Shown: positions 18,462 to 27,140, counted from the stretch's first letter. The stretch: DNA of 64,000 nucleotides from Massilia sp. Root351 (GCF_001425045.1 NZ_LMDJ01000012.1:1-64000), one strand, 5' to 3'. The notes: generated by a model not told the origin, from the sequence alone. Translations and numbers: made by a program.

Positions 18462-19100
18462 TTATTTCAGCTCGGTGATGAACTGCTCGCGCGGACGGCG
18501 AACCTTTTTCAGGTTAACCAGCCAGTCTCCCTCGTCGGCGCGGTAGCCCAGCGGCAGCATCACCACCGAACGCAGGCCGCGCTCGCGCAGCTTCAGGATC
18601 TCGTCCACTTTGGCCGGGTCGAAACCTTCCATCGGCACCGAGTCAACTTGCTCCTGCGCAGCGGCGATCAGCGCCGTGCCCACGCCAATGTAAGCCTGGC
18701 GGGCGGCGTGCTGGTAATTGGTTTCCGCGTCGCGCTGCGGATAGCTGTTCAGCAGCTGCTGGCGGTAGGCTTCCCAGCCCTCGTTCCGGATGCCGCGTTC
18801 TTCGTTCACCAGGTCGAACATCTGGTTGATGCGCTCGGCGGTGTAATTGTCCCAGGCGGCAAACACCAACAGGTGCGAGCAGTCGGTGACCTGGGCCTGG
18901 TTCCACGCGTGCGGCTTGATCTGCTCGCGCAGCTCGGGGTTGGTCACCACGAACACTTCATACGGCTGCAGGCCGCTGGAGCTGGCCGTCAGGCGCACCG
19001 CTTCCAGGATGCGGTCGACTTTCTCTTGCGGAACCGCCTTCGATGGTTCCATCTTCTTGGTGGCGTAACGCCATTTCAGCACTTCCAGCAGATCGGACAT
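18462..19100 (-). CDS. NAD(P)H-dependent nitroreductase (NfsB/dihydropteridine reductase type)
   Basis: 212-aa flavoprotein. RYATKKMEPSKAVP and LTASSSGLQPYEVFVVTN are the FMN-binding N-terminal signatures; GVGTALIAAAQEQVDSVPMEGFDP and LPLGYRADEGDWL match the C-terminal FMN/dimer region of oxygen-insensitive nitroreductases. Acts in the cytoplasm on quinones or nitroaromatics. Transcribed alone; convergent with the DUF1460 gene. Confidence 0.88.
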   Translation of the reverse strand: MSDLLEVLKWRYATKKMEPSKAVPQEKVDRILEAVRLTASSSGLQPYEVFVVTNPELREQIKPHAWNQAQVTDCSHLLVFAAWDNYTAERINQMFDLVNEERGIRNEGWEAYRQQLLNSYPQRDAETNYQHAARQAYIGVGTALIAAAQEQVDSVPMEGFDPAKVDEILKLRERGLRSVVMLPLGYRADEGDWLVNLKKVRRPREQFITELK

Positions 19101-19254
19101 GGGGACTCACTTTCTTGTAGGTTGATCTAGCCCCTATATCTAGGCGGCCACAGCCATTTCAAGTCTATTCATTAATGAAGTTTTCGGCTCACTGGCATGC
19201 ATCCTGCTGTACCACTAACGGCGCTGTTGCCAATGTCTGTAACCGGGGTTGGAA

Positions 19255-19446
19255 ATGAACACTGAAATTGTACGAAAGACCGTCTCCACCGCACTGGTGG
19301 CCGCATCGATCCTCGCTCTGGCGCCTGCTGCCCACGCAGCCGCCACCAACGCCAACAAGGACGACCGCCCGTCCTGGCTGCTGGGTGCGCTGAGTATCGT
19401 CGTGGCCATCGCCGTACGGCGCAAGACTGTCAACACTGACATGTAA
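19255..19446 (+). CDS. Small secreted/membrane protein, unknown
   Basis: 63 aa: signal peptide (TALVAASILALAPAAHAA) followed by a short linker (TNANKDDRPSW) and a second hydrophobic helix (LLGALSIVVAIAV) ending in RRK. The layout (hydrophobic helix plus basic tail) resembles a sorting-signal tail such as the exosortase type but without a PEP motif. ATG at 19255 is preceded by GGGGTTGGAA. A hairpin terminator follows immediately, supporting a real monocistronic gene. Confidence 0.6.
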   Translation: MNTEIVRKTVSTALVAASILALAPAAHAAATNANKDDRPSWLLGALSIVVAIAVRRKTVNTDM

Positions 19447-19448
19447 AA

Positions 19449-19470
19449 AAACCGCCGAAAGGCGGTTTTA
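19449..19470 (+). terminator. Terminator after the 63-aa gene
   Basis: AAACCGCC/GGCGGTTT stem with GAAA loop followed by TTA; begins 2 bases after the stop codon. Confidence 0.7.
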
Positions 19471-19615
19471 CATGCAAATTTGACACGTGACTTACATAAT
19501 GATTCCCTAGGCACAATATTTCACTGGCGGATGCGCGTCCGCTATGCGAGACTCACCATATCTGCTATTGAAAGGCGGTTCGGCAACGCAAGCGCCGTTC
19601 CGTCCCCGGAAAGAT

Positions 19616-21868
19616 ATGGAAAACCACGCCGCCGAAGTCACCAGCCCGCCGCAAGACGTCCCGCAGTTCAAGCATTACCAAATTCTCGCGCGCCTGGGCG
19701 CCGGCGGACACGGCGAAGTGTACGAAGGCTGGGACAGCCGGCTGCGCCGCAAGGTGGCCATCAAGCGCCACCGCGCCCTCGACCCGCTGCGCGACCCCGC
19801 CAGCCTGGTGAAAGAAGCGCGCATGACCGCCTCGCTGCACCACCCGGCGTTCGCGCAGATCTACTCGATTGAGCAGGACGACGAAGGCTGGGCCATCGTC
19901 ATGGAGCTGATCGCCGGCCAGACCTGGCGCCAGCTCGCGCAGGACAAGGAACATCCGCTCGACCTGACCACCCTGCTGGGCTGGATGGTCCAACTGGCCG
20001 AAGCCATGGAAGCGGCGCACGAATCCGGCCTGGTGCACGGCGACCTGAAGCCCTCCAACCTGATGCTCGACCCGGCCGGCAAAGTCCGCATCCTCGACCT
20101 CGGCCTGGCCTTCCACGACGATGCGCAAGCCACCACCTCGGTCATGCAGCTGGAGCAGCAAGGCACCATTGCCTACATGGCGCCGGAAGTGCTGCTGGGC
20201 GCCCAGCCGGGGCGGCAGTCGGACATCTACGCCATGGGCGTGATCCTGTTTGAATTGGCCACTGGTGCCCGGCCCTTCGGCACCATGAGCGGCTTGGCAT
20301 TGGCTGCGGCGCAGATGCAGTCCTCGTCTGCAGACTGGACTTTTCCCGATACGCTGCCTGACGAAGTGGTCCAGTTGATTCGCGCCATGACGGCCCGCCG
20401 CATTGATCACCGCTTATCAGCTATGCGACAAGTGGGGCAACGCATCATTACGTGCATCCATCAGCTGGAACTCAACTCAACCGGCACTGCGGTAACAGGG
20501 CGCACTCAAGGCAGCGGCAATAACAGCTGGGCCAAGTTTCGAGACAAGATCAGCGTCAGGCAGCGCATGGCGCACTTGCTGCCTCGTCGCCGCAGGATTA
20601 TTGCCGCTGCGGTGTTGGCGATAGGCGCAGGCGTGGGGGGATGGCAGTTGATGACCAAGACTCCGCTACTCGGGACAACCGTTCCAACCTTTTCCAAGGC
20701 CCAAGCTATCTCGCGTGCACTGACGGCCCTGCAGCAGTACGAACAGCCTGAGCAACTGGAAGCGGCTGCGCGTGACTTCAGCGCCATTTTGGAAGCAGAC
20801 CCTGAAAATGCCGCTGCCGTGGCTGGCATGTCCATGGTACATAGCTTTCGCTATGCCAACGATACGCAAGATGAAACCTGGTTGCAACGTGCGGCGGCCA
20901 GCGCCCAGCAGGCACTAAAACTGGACAGTCAACTGGCGCTTAGCCATGCCGCTCAATGTTGGGTGCTGGCCAAGCAAGGTCAACAGGAGGAATCGCTGGC
21001 TGAGTGTGAGCGCGCGCTGGCATTGGAGCCCGGACATTTTTTTGGCACTTTTGGAAAATCCCAAGCTTTAACCCGACTGCGACGCTACGACGAAGCCCGC
21101 CAATGGATCGAACAGGCGATCAAACGCAATCCCGGTCAACGCATTTTTGCGGATTCCCTTGGGGCGGTCTTTTTCGAGCAAGGCAACTACGCAGAGGCAG
21201 AACGTGCATTTCGACACAGCATTCAATTGCAGCCGGATTCTGCGTTCGCTTATGCCAGCCTGAATGCCGCCCTCCTGCGCCTAAACCGCAGTGACGAAGG
21301 CCTGCGCGTGTTGCAGCAAGGCTTACAGATCCGCCCAAATGGCGTGCTTTACACGAGCTTAGGAAACGCCTTGTTCGCTCGCGGCGACTATGTTGGGGCG
21401 GCCGACGCATTCGAACGCGCAGTTACCCCTCCGACCGGCAATCCCAATAGCTACTTACGCTGGGCCAATCTCGGCGATACATTACTCTGGATACCCGGCC
21501 GCGCATCACAGGCGCGAGAAGCCTATCAAAAGGCACTTAAACTACTTGAACCTCGCCTGCAGCGCACTCCCAAAGACGCAACCTTGATGTCACGCATGGG
21601 ATTGTATTCTATACGAGCTGGGGATGCCGAGCGGGGCGTGGGATTGCTAGAAAAAGCTACTTCCGCAGCTCCGACCAGCCCGGATATCCACTTCCGAGCG
21701 GGCTTGGCATACGAATTGCTTAAAAAAAGAGAACCTGCGCTTGCCGCACTAGCGCAAGCTAAAAAGAACGGCTACCCGGCCAGTGCAATCGAGTCCGAGC
21801 CAGACTTGGTAGAACTGAGACGGGACCCCCGCTACCTGTCCCAATCAACAAATGGAGCCCAACCATGA
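19616..21868 (+). CDS. Membrane-anchored Ser/Thr protein kinase with TPR domain
   Basis: About 750 aa. N-terminal Hanks-type kinase: LGAGGHGEVYEG (P-loop), VAIKRH (catalytic Lys), VHGDLKPSNLML (catalytic loop with HGD instead of HRD), DLGLAF (DFG equivalent) and MAPEVLLG. A transmembrane helix (IIAAAVLAIGAGVGGW) follows at ~ residue 325-342, then at least eight TPR-like repeats to the end. The HGD loop lacks the Arg that needs activation-loop phosphorylation. Start at 19616 has GGAAAG upstream; 19544 is an alternative without an RBS. Base composition becomes more AT-rich after ~20450. The stop overlaps the next ATG (ATGA), coupling it to the 176-aa gene. An FHA-domain regulator lies 0.9 kb downstream, a plausible phospho-Thr reader. 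Confidence 0.9.
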   Translation: MENHAAEVTSPPQDVPQFKHYQILARLGAGGHGEVYEGWDSRLRRKVAIKRHRALDPLRDPASLVKEARMTASLHHPAFAQIYSIEQDDEGWAIVMELIAGQTWRQLAQDKEHPLDLTTLLGWMVQLAEAMEAAHESGLVHGDLKPSNLMLDPAGKVRILDLGLAFHDDAQATTSVMQLEQQGTIAYMAPEVLLGAQPGRQSDIYAMGVILFELATGARPFGTMSGLALAAAQMQSSSADWTFPDTLPDEVVQLIRAMTARRIDHRLSAMRQVGQRIITCIHQLELNSTGTAVTGRTQGSGNNSWAKFRDKISVRQRMAHLLPRRRRIIAAAVLAIGAGVGGWQLMTKTPLLGTTVPTFSKAQAISRALTALQQYEQPEQLEAAARDFSAILEADPENAAAVAGMSMVHSFRYANDTQDETWLQRAAASAQQALKLDSQLALSHAAQCWVLAKQGQQEESLAECERALALEPGHFFGTFGKSQALTRLRRYDEARQWIEQAIKRNPGQRIFADSLGAVFFEQGNYAEAERAFRHSIQLQPDSAFAYASLNAALLRLNRSDEGLRVLQQGLQIRPNGVLYTSLGNALFARGDYVGAADAFERAVTPPTGNPNSYLRWANLGDTLLWIPGRASQAREAYQKALKLLEPRLQRTPKDATLMSRMGLYSIRAGDAERGVGLLEKATSAAPTSPDIHFRAGLAYELLKKREPALAALAQAKKNGYPASAIESEPDLVELRRDPRYLSQSTNGAQP

Positions 21869-22395
21869 GCAACAAGAGAAAACCAGGGGACGTTGTCCTC
21901 ACCGTCATCTTTGATATTGACCAAGATAGCCAGTTGCTGCAGTGGTCTTTCACGATTGACGGCGAACCTATCTCTGGCAAAGGCGTAGAAACTGGGCTGC
22001 TAGCCTTCGTCACAGGAGATACGCTCAAACTCGTAGCCATTGCAAAGAGCAAGAACGGAAAGCTGAACCGTGTCACCATTGACGACTGCTTCATTATCAC
22101 AACGCCGCGCGTGATCACCCGCCGCGAGGACATGGAAAACGCAGGCCAGTTCGCTCCACCATCACCTTTTGCTCGTCAAAATGCGGTAGTCAACTTTGGC
22201 ACTGGCGCATTTGAGGGGAGTAATGAGGAAGCAGTATGGGTGCCGCCCGTGCAGTTTGATTGCTCAAATCTGGGCCGATGGGAACTGTCCTTCATCATGA
22301 CCACAACGATCCACCGTACTGGCGATATGCTCGGTCACGAAGAGCGCCGTGTGTTCGGATTTGATCCAGAGTGTGAAGTAGGACCGGGCGGCTAA
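21865..22395 (+). CDS. Unknown 176-aa protein ending in PECEVGPGG
   Basis: No family recognised. Overlaps the kinase stop by four bases (ATGA). Predominantly beta-strand character (VVLTVIFDID, LLQWSFTIDG, DTLKLVAIAK, WELSFIMTTTIHRTG), no signal peptide or membrane segment. The last residues FDPECEVGPGG nearly equal the end of the 53-aa peptide gene downstream (PECEVGSGL), and the similarity continues at DNA level past the stop codon. Either a shared C-terminal tag or the product of a recombination that pasted the peptide's 3' end onto this gene. Confidence 0.75.
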   Translation: MSNKRKPGDVVLTVIFDIDQDSQLLQWSFTIDGEPISGKGVETGLLAFVTGDTLKLVAIAKSKNGKLNRVTIDDCFIITTPRVITRREDMENAGQFAPPSPFARQNAVVNFGTGAFEGSNEEAVWVPPVQFDCSNLGRWELSFIMTTTIHRTGDMLGHEERRVFGFDPECEVGPGG

Positions 22396-22422
22396 ATGTC
22401 GGCCATAGCCGGTACGAAGCAG

Positions 22423-22525
22423 GCCTTAGCGCCTCGGCACCTATTCTGAGCTGCGCGGCGCAGCGGTCGACAGCGCGGTGGCTTGGCCCATGCACTTTCA
22501 CAGCAGCGCTCGCCGCACCACCTGC
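22423..22525 (-). pseudogene. Relic of the 3' part of the sigma-54 regulator gene
   Basis: 22423-22471 matches 22790-22838 (last codons of the FHA/sigma-54 gene) at 46 of 49 positions. 22501-22525 matches 23268-23292, further inside the same gene, at about 23 of 25. The order and strand are those of the intact gene with ~430 bases deleted between. So the peptide gene is flanked on both sides by regulator 3' ends, evidence of an old tandem duplication of the peptide-regulator junction. Confidence 0.7.
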
Positions 22526-22594
22526 ACGCAGCACCTCGGTGCCTGCTTTAAGCTGCAAAGCGCAACGCCCTTTAACTATTCCAAGGAATTAGGT

Positions 22595-22756
22595 ATGCAA
22601 CACGCACAACAAGAACCAATCTTCTCCAGCATCCGCAAAATTTTTGCTGGCGAAACGCCAGTGCAGAAGCCGGTGGCTGAAATGCGCCCATTGACCCAAG
22701 ACGAACTGCGTGCAGTGGCTGGCGGCCCAGAATGTGAAGTCGGCAGCGGCCTCTAA
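22595..22756 (+). CDS. 53-aa peptide with double-glycine leader and short PECEVGSGL core (candidate RiPP/secreted peptide precursor)
   Basis: ATG at 22595 is preceded by AAGGAATT. The N-terminal 44 residues look like a GG-type leader: amphipathic start, Pro-rich middle, then LTQDELRAVAGG. This pattern is recognised and cut after GG by C39 peptidase-ABC transporters. The putative core, PECEVGSGL, is only nine residues with one Cys. No C39 transporter or modification enzyme is in the window, so export would need a partner elsewhere. The same tag ends the 176-aa protein just upstream. Convergent with the sigma-54 activator gene (33 bases between the stops). Confidence 0.65.
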   Translation: MQHAQQEPIFSSIRKIFAGETPVQKPVAEMRPLTQDELRAVAGGPECEVGSGL

Positions 22757-22760
22757 GCCA

Positions 22761-24386
22761 TCAACTAATGCCCAACGCCCCTAGGTAACGCCTTAGCGCC
22801 TCGGCAGGTGTTCTGAGCTGCGCGGCGCAGCGGTCGACGGCGCCGTCGCAGGCCGCGAGCGCGGTGCGCAGCTCTTCTTCGGCGATCCGCTCGGGTCGCC
22901 GGATCTGCGGATGTTCATCCAGCAGCTTGTACATGGTCGGACGGGAAATCCCCAGCGACTGCGCGGCGCTCAGTATGCGCCAGCCGTTGCCGTCCATCGC
23001 GGCCAACACCTCTTCATGATCCGGCATCGTCCGCCGCCCGCGCCGCGCTTCCGCCGGCACCGGCGCACCGCTTCCTGCCGTGCTGGCGCCTGCCTGGCCT
23101 GCCCCGCCGTAGCCAGCGCGGGCCTGTCCGGCACTGTATGCCGCACCATCCGCCCCGCCCTCGTCATGCTGCGCCGCTGAAGCAGCCAGCCTGGCCGCGC
23201 TGCCCTGCGGCGCCGGCACGCTGCGCGTGAGCGCCGTCAGCAGCGGCACTTCCCCCATCCGCACCGACAGCAGCGCGCGCCGCACCACTTGCGCCAGCTG
23301 GCGCACGTTGCCCGGCCAGTCGTAGCAGGCGCAGTCGCTCACCAGCGCGAACGGGAATTCCTCCGCCGTCGCCCCGCCCTCGGCCAGGAAGTGCTGGATC
23401 AGCACGCCGATATCCTCGCGCCGCTCGCGCAGCGGGGTCATGGGGATCACATAGCTTTCCAGGCGCCGCAACAGCGCGTGGTTGAACGAGCCGCCGTACA
23501 GGTCCTGGTCGGTGGCCGCGATCAGGCGCGCGCTGCTGTGGCGGTCTGCCGGCGCGCCCACGGGACGGTAGTCGCCGCTTTCCAGCACGCGCAGCAGCAT
23601 GGGCTGCACCACGGCCGGGGTGTTGCCGATTTCGTCCAGGAACAGGGTGGCGCCGTCAGCCTCGCCGAACAGGCCGATGCGCACCGTCTGCGCGCCGGTG
23701 TAGGCGCCCTTGGCGGCGCCGAACAGTTCCACCGCCGCCAGCGATTCGTTCAGGGTGGCCATGTTCACCGCCACCAGCGGCGCGCCAGAACGCGGCCCCA
23801 TGGCGTGGATGGCGCGCGCGGCCACTTCCTTGCCGCTGCCGGTTTCGCCCAGCAGCAGCACCGGCATATTGGTCTGCGCGGCGGCGCGGATCTGCTCGCG
23901 CATCATGATGGCGGCGCTGCCCACGCCCAGCAGCCCGGCCACCGGGTTGTGGCGCGGCAGCGAGGTGGCCCAGTGCAGGCACAGCAGCACGGCGCGGCCC
24001 AGGCCCAGCACGGTCCCTTCGGCCACCCGCTCCGGTCCCAGGTGCTGCACGGTGCGGACTTCCTCGCCGTCCAGCTCGAAGATCATGCGGCTGTCCGGCG
24101 GCGTCACTTCCACGCCGCCGTCCGGCGTGCGGGCGATGCGCAGCGGCTGGCGCGAGATGCCGCCGTAGCCCAGCGGCAGACGGTCCTTGCCGGGCCGGCT
24201 GAACATGGGCATGAAGCGGCCCAGCTCGATCACGCCGTCGCCGCTGCCGTCCAGGTACTGTTCGCCGATGCGCGCGGCGTCGGGATGCCACAGCACCGTG
24301 AGCGCCAGCACCGGCCCGCCGTTGACTTCGGCGTCGCGCAGCGGGGAGGTCAGCGTGTAATCGGTATCGTTCAAGCCTGCAACCAA
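22761..24386 (-). CDS. FHA-domain sigma-54-dependent transcriptional activator (Fis-type HTH)
   Basis: 541 aa. N-terminal FHA domain (~ residues 27-140; [11 protein letters not shown] and [12 protein letters not shown]) would bind a phosphothreonine. Then an AAA+ domain: Walker A GETGSGKE, sigma-54 contact loop GAYTGA (consensus GAFTGA), Walker [11 protein letters not shown], arginine-finger region [18 protein letters not shown] low-complexity linker and a Fis-like HTH ([19 protein letters not shown]) follow. No receiver domain, so input is probably phosphorylation by a Ser/Thr kinase, and one is encoded upstream. TTG start at 24386 chosen for its AGGAG. Divergent from the amine oxidase, whose promoter has a -24/-12 element. 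Confidence 0.88.
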   Translation of the reverse strand: MVAGLNDTDYTLTSPLRDAEVNGGPVLALTVLWHPDAARIGEQYLDGSGDGVIELGRFMPMFSRPGKDRLPLGYGGISRQPLRIARTPDGGVEVTPPDSRMIFELDGEEVRTVQHLGPERVAEGTVLGLGRAVLLCLHWATSLPRHNPVAGLLGVGSAAIMMREQIRAAAQTNMPVLLLGETGSGKEVAARAIHAMGPRSGAPLVAVNMATLNESLAAVELFGAAKGAYTGAQTVRIGLFGEADGATLFLDEIGNTPAVVQPMLLRVLESGDYRPVGAPADRHSSARLIAATDQDLYGGSFNHALLRRLESYVIPMTPLRERREDIGVLIQHFLAEGGATAEEFPFALVSDCACYDWPGNVRQLAQVVRRALLSVRMGEVPLLTALTRSVPAPQGSAARLAASAAQHDEGGADGAAYSAGQARAGYGGAGQAGASTAGSGAPVPAEARRGRRTMPDHEEVLAAMDGNGWRILSAAQSLGISRPTMYKLLDEHPQIRRPERIAEEELRTALAACDGAVDRCAAQLRTPAEALRRYLGALGIS

Positions 24387-24426
24387 AGTCTTCTCCTAGT
24401 GTAAATGGCAATGTAAAGCCCGCCGC

Positions 24427-24468
24427 TTGACATGTCAATTAATGAAACGGAATGGTTGCAATATGCAA
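24427..24468. promoter_or_regulatory. Two palindromes upstream of the sigma-54 promoter (candidate activator sites)
   Basis: TTGACATGTCAA (24427-24438) is a perfect 12-bp palindrome; TTGCAATATGCAA (24456-24468) has 5-bp arms. They lie 40-80 bases upstream of the -24/-12 element, between the divergent activator and amine oxidase genes. Confidence 0.5.
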
Positions 24469-24496
24469 ATCACGCGGTTTCCCCACTCTTGCGCGC

Positions 24497-24512
24497 AGGC
24501 ATGGGGATTGCT
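24497..24512 (+). promoter_or_regulatory. Sigma-54 (-24/-12) promoter for the amine oxidase operon
   Basis: AGGCATGGGGATTGCT: invariant GG and GC exactly ten bases apart as in the TGGCAC-N5-TTGC consensus, about 40 bases upstream of the amine oxidase ATG. The neighbouring gene encodes a sigma-54 activator. Confidence 0.7.
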
Positions 24513-24550
24513 ATTGACATTCAGTAACGATGAATTGCAGGAGCAACAAG

Positions 24551-26275
24551 ATGAAAACACGCAGTGAACTGACCAGTATCCCCATGAACAGCACCTACCA
24601 GGACGGCCTGTGCACCGAGGTCGCCGTGGTCGGCGCCGGCGCGGCCGGATTGTACAGCGCCTGGCGCCTGGTGACCGACGGCGGCCTGCCCGGCTCCCAG
24701 GTGCAGCTGTTCGAAATGGACGACCGCATCGGCGGGCGGCTGGAGTCGGTCGTCTTGCCGGGCATGGACGTGGTGGGCGAACTGGGCGGCATGCGCTACA
24801 TGTCCTCGCAGGCCATCGTCGCCACCCTGATCGAGCAGGTGTTCAGCCACGCGCTGGAAAGCGTGCCCTTCCCCATGGGCGACAACGCCCACCTGTTCGC
24901 CTTCCTGCGCAAGCAGTACCTGCGCGCCGACGCGTGGAAGCGCGCCCAGGCCCGCGGCGACCGCCAACTCACCCGCTACATGCTGAGCGAGGCCGACATC
25001 GGCTACAGCGCCGACCAGCTGTTCAACAAGGTGGTGTACGAAGTCCTGACCGCCGACCCGTGGTTCAACGCGCGCTACGCCGACAAGGTGAAGCACTACG
25101 GCGCCTACGACTACACTTTCGAGCTGACCGCCGAGGACTGGAGCCGCATCAAGCCGCAGCTGCGCTACTGCTTCGCCGGTCCCTACCAGGACGCGCTGGT
25201 GAACGAGCTGGGTTTCTGGAACATGCTGAAGGACCGCGTGGGCCAGGAGGGCTACAACTACCTGGCCGACGCCGGCGGCTACTACTCCAACACCATCAAC
25301 TGGAACGCGGCCGAAGCCCTGCCCTACATGGTGGGCGACCTCTCCAACGCCGGCACCGAGTACAAGACCATCGCCGGCGGCTACGACGGCCTCGCCTACG
25401 CCCTGGCGGACGCCTACCTGGCCGAGCCGGGCGGCTGCATCTGGCGCGAGAACCAGCTGCTGGGCTTCACGCGTTCGAGCAAGCCGGGCTACCGCTACAC
25501 GCTGCATTTCCTGAACCGCCCCGGCCGCGCGCCGTGGGCCGTGCACGCCAACAGCGTGGTGCTGGCCATGCCGCGCCGTGCGCTGGAACTGCTGGCGCAG
25601 GACAGCTTCTTCTTCCGCAACGAGGAATTGCAGCGCAACCTGGCGGCCGTGATCCCCGAACCGGCCTACAAGATCCTGATGGGCTTCGAGCAGCCGTGGT
25701 GGCAGCAGAGCTTCGGCGCGCAGTCCGGCCACTCCATCACCGATCTGCCGCTGCGCCAGTGCTATTACTTCGGCACCGATCCTTCCAACAGCCACTCGCT
25801 GCTGCTGGGCAGCTACAACGACATGCGCGCCACGCCGTTCTGGCAGGTGCTGGCGCGCCATCCCGAGCCGTTCAAGCCGCGCGCCACGGCGCTGGTGGCG
25901 CCCGCGCAGCTGGAGGGCCTGCAGAACATGCAGGCTTCGCAGCGCATGGTGAACGAGGTGATGAAGGAGCTGCGCGAACTGCACGGCAGCGGCGTGAGCA
26001 TTCCCGATCCCTACGTCACCTGGTTCAAGGACTGGTCGGCCGATCCCTACGGCGGCGGCTACCACGCCTGGCAGGCCGGCTACGCGGTGGACCGCGTGAT
26101 GCCCTTCATGCGCAAGCCGGACCGCGCGGAAGCCATCCACATCGTGGGCGAGGCCTATTCGGACCAGCAGGGCTGGGTCGAGGGCGCGTTCTGCGTGGCC
26201 GAGCGCATGCTGGAAGAGCACTACGGGCTGCGCCGTCCGCTCTGGCTGGACCCGCGCTATCACCTCGGTTACTAA
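24551..26275 (+). CDS. FAD-dependent amine oxidase (flavin monoamine oxidase family)
   Basis: 574 aa. Rossmann FAD site VAVVGAGAAGLYSAWRL then ELFEMDDRIGGRLES-like GG motif (DDRIGGRL) and ELGGMRYM substrate-site segment. The C-terminal FAD signature is within GGYHAWQAGYAVDRVM and HIVGEAYSDQQGWVEGA. It resembles bacterial L-amino-acid/monoamine oxidases, which release H2O2, ammonia and a keto acid or aldehyde. Start at 24551 is preceded by CAGGAG. No signal peptide. Followed after 9 bases by a small partner gene. Expression probably needs sigma-54 and the divergent FHA activator. Confidence 0.88.
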   Translation: MKTRSELTSIPMNSTYQDGLCTEVAVVGAGAAGLYSAWRLVTDGGLPGSQVQLFEMDDRIGGRLESVVLPGMDVVGELGGMRYMSSQAIVATLIEQVFSHALESVPFPMGDNAHLFAFLRKQYLRADAWKRAQARGDRQLTRYMLSEADIGYSADQLFNKVVYEVLTADPWFNARYADKVKHYGAYDYTFELTAEDWSRIKPQLRYCFAGPYQDALVNELGFWNMLKDRVGQEGYNYLADAGGYYSNTINWNAAEALPYMVGDLSNAGTEYKTIAGGYDGLAYALADAYLAEPGGCIWRENQLLGFTRSSKPGYRYTLHFLNRPGRAPWAVHANSVVLAMPRRALELLAQDSFFFRNEELQRNLAAVIPEPAYKILMGFEQPWWQQSFGAQSGHSITDLPLRQCYYFGTDPSNSHSLLLGSYNDMRATPFWQVLARHPEPFKPRATALVAPAQLEGLQNMQASQRMVNEVMKELRELHGSGVSIPDPYVTWFKDWSADPYGGGYHAWQAGYAVDRVMPFMRKPDRAEAIHIVGEAYSDQQGWVEGAFCVAERMLEEHYGLRRPLWLDPRYHLGY

Positions 26276-26284
26276 GGAGTGGAC

Positions 26285-26836
26285 ATGCAGGTAGCTTATC
26301 AGGTTGAACTGGACCCGCAGCAACTGGAGCTGCGCGTGCAGCTGCACATCTCCGGGCTCACGCCGCGCGAAACCACGCTGCTGGCGCCCGCCCTGGCGCA
26401 GGGCGATTATGACTTTGAACAGTTCTGCCGTGCCGTGGCCGACGTGCGCGCGTTCGACCCGGGCACGGACCGGGATATCGAAATGCAGCGCCACGGCTGG
26501 TCCTGCTATACGGTGCAGCAGCGCTCGGACAAGCTGGGAATTGCCTACCGCCTGTCCGCGCTGCCGCTGGGCACGGGCGGCGCACCAGCCGTAGCCGGCC
26601 GCGAGCGCGGTTTGGGCCGCATCGCGCCGGCCGGCTGCTATCTGCGGCTGGCGCCGCACACCGGACCTTGCCGGGTGCTCTACTCGGTGCCGCGCGGCTG
26701 GGCCGTGCGCCATCCTGCCGGTGCATTGGCGCTGGGAAAAAACTACTGGGAATATGCGAACTACGAGCAGCTGCTGGCCGCCCCGGTGTCGTTCGCGGAG
26801 GAACGCCACGTGCAACTGGCGCACGCGGCCGGATAG
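26285..26836 (+). CDS. Unknown 183-aa protein, possibly related to the M61 N-terminal beta domain
   Basis: Starts at 26285 after AAGGAG, second gene of the amine oxidase operon. No signal peptide. The C-terminal half (CRVLYSVPRGWAVRHPAG, KNYWEYANYEQLLAAPV) loosely recalls the N-terminal domain of M61 glycyl aminopeptidases, which reads 'LPPGW ... A-x-(D/N)YD-x-L-x-DSP'. No catalytic HEXXH is present, so it is not a peptidase. Could be a binding or chaperone partner of the oxidase. Assignment is weak. Confidence 0.6.
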   Translation: MQVAYQVELDPQQLELRVQLHISGLTPRETTLLAPALAQGDYDFEQFCRAVADVRAFDPGTDRDIEMQRHGWSCYTVQQRSDKLGIAYRLSALPLGTGGAPAVAGRERGLGRIAPAGCYLRLAPHTGPCRVLYSVPRGWAVRHPAGALALGKNYWEYANYEQLLAAPVSFAEERHVQLAHAAG

Positions 26837-26839
26837 TAC

Positions 26840-27088
26840 TTATTTATAGAAAGCTTCGACCTTGCCGCTCAGCTTGATCAGCATGGGGCGGCCCTTGCGG
26901 TCCAGCGATTTGCCGGCGGCAACCTTGATCCAGCCTTCGCTGATGCAGTATTCCTCGACATCCAGACGCTCTTTGTCGTTGAACTTGATGCCGATGTCGT
27001 GCTGCAGCACTGGCAGGTGGTGATGCGGGCTTTTCGGGTCGACCGACAGGCGGTCCGGCAGTGGTGGTGGGGTGGTGGTATCGTTCAT
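26840..27088 (-). CDS. DUF3297 family protein
   Basis: 82 aa, strongly reminiscent of DUF3297: PDRLSVDPKSPHH, HDIGIKFNDKER, EEYCISEGWIKVAAG, DRKGRPMLIKLSGKVEAFY. Small cytoplasmic protein of unknown role, common in Proteobacteria. Convergent with the amine oxidase operon, three bases between stops. Confidence 0.85.
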   Translation of the reverse strand: MNDTTTPPPLPDRLSVDPKSPHHHLPVLQHDIGIKFNDKERLDVEEYCISEGWIKVAAGKSLDRKGRPMLIKLSGKVEAFYK

Positions 27089-27126
27089 AGGCCCTAATTA
27101 TCCACTAAAAAAAGTTTCCCGCCTAG

Positions 27127-27140
27127 TTGATCCAGATCAA
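27127..27140. promoter_or_regulatory. FNR/Anr-type box
   Basis: TTGATCCAGATCAA is a perfect match to the TTGAT-N4-ATCAA consensus of Fnr/Anr regulators. It lies 93 bases before the beta-CASP nuclease gene. Confidence 0.75.
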
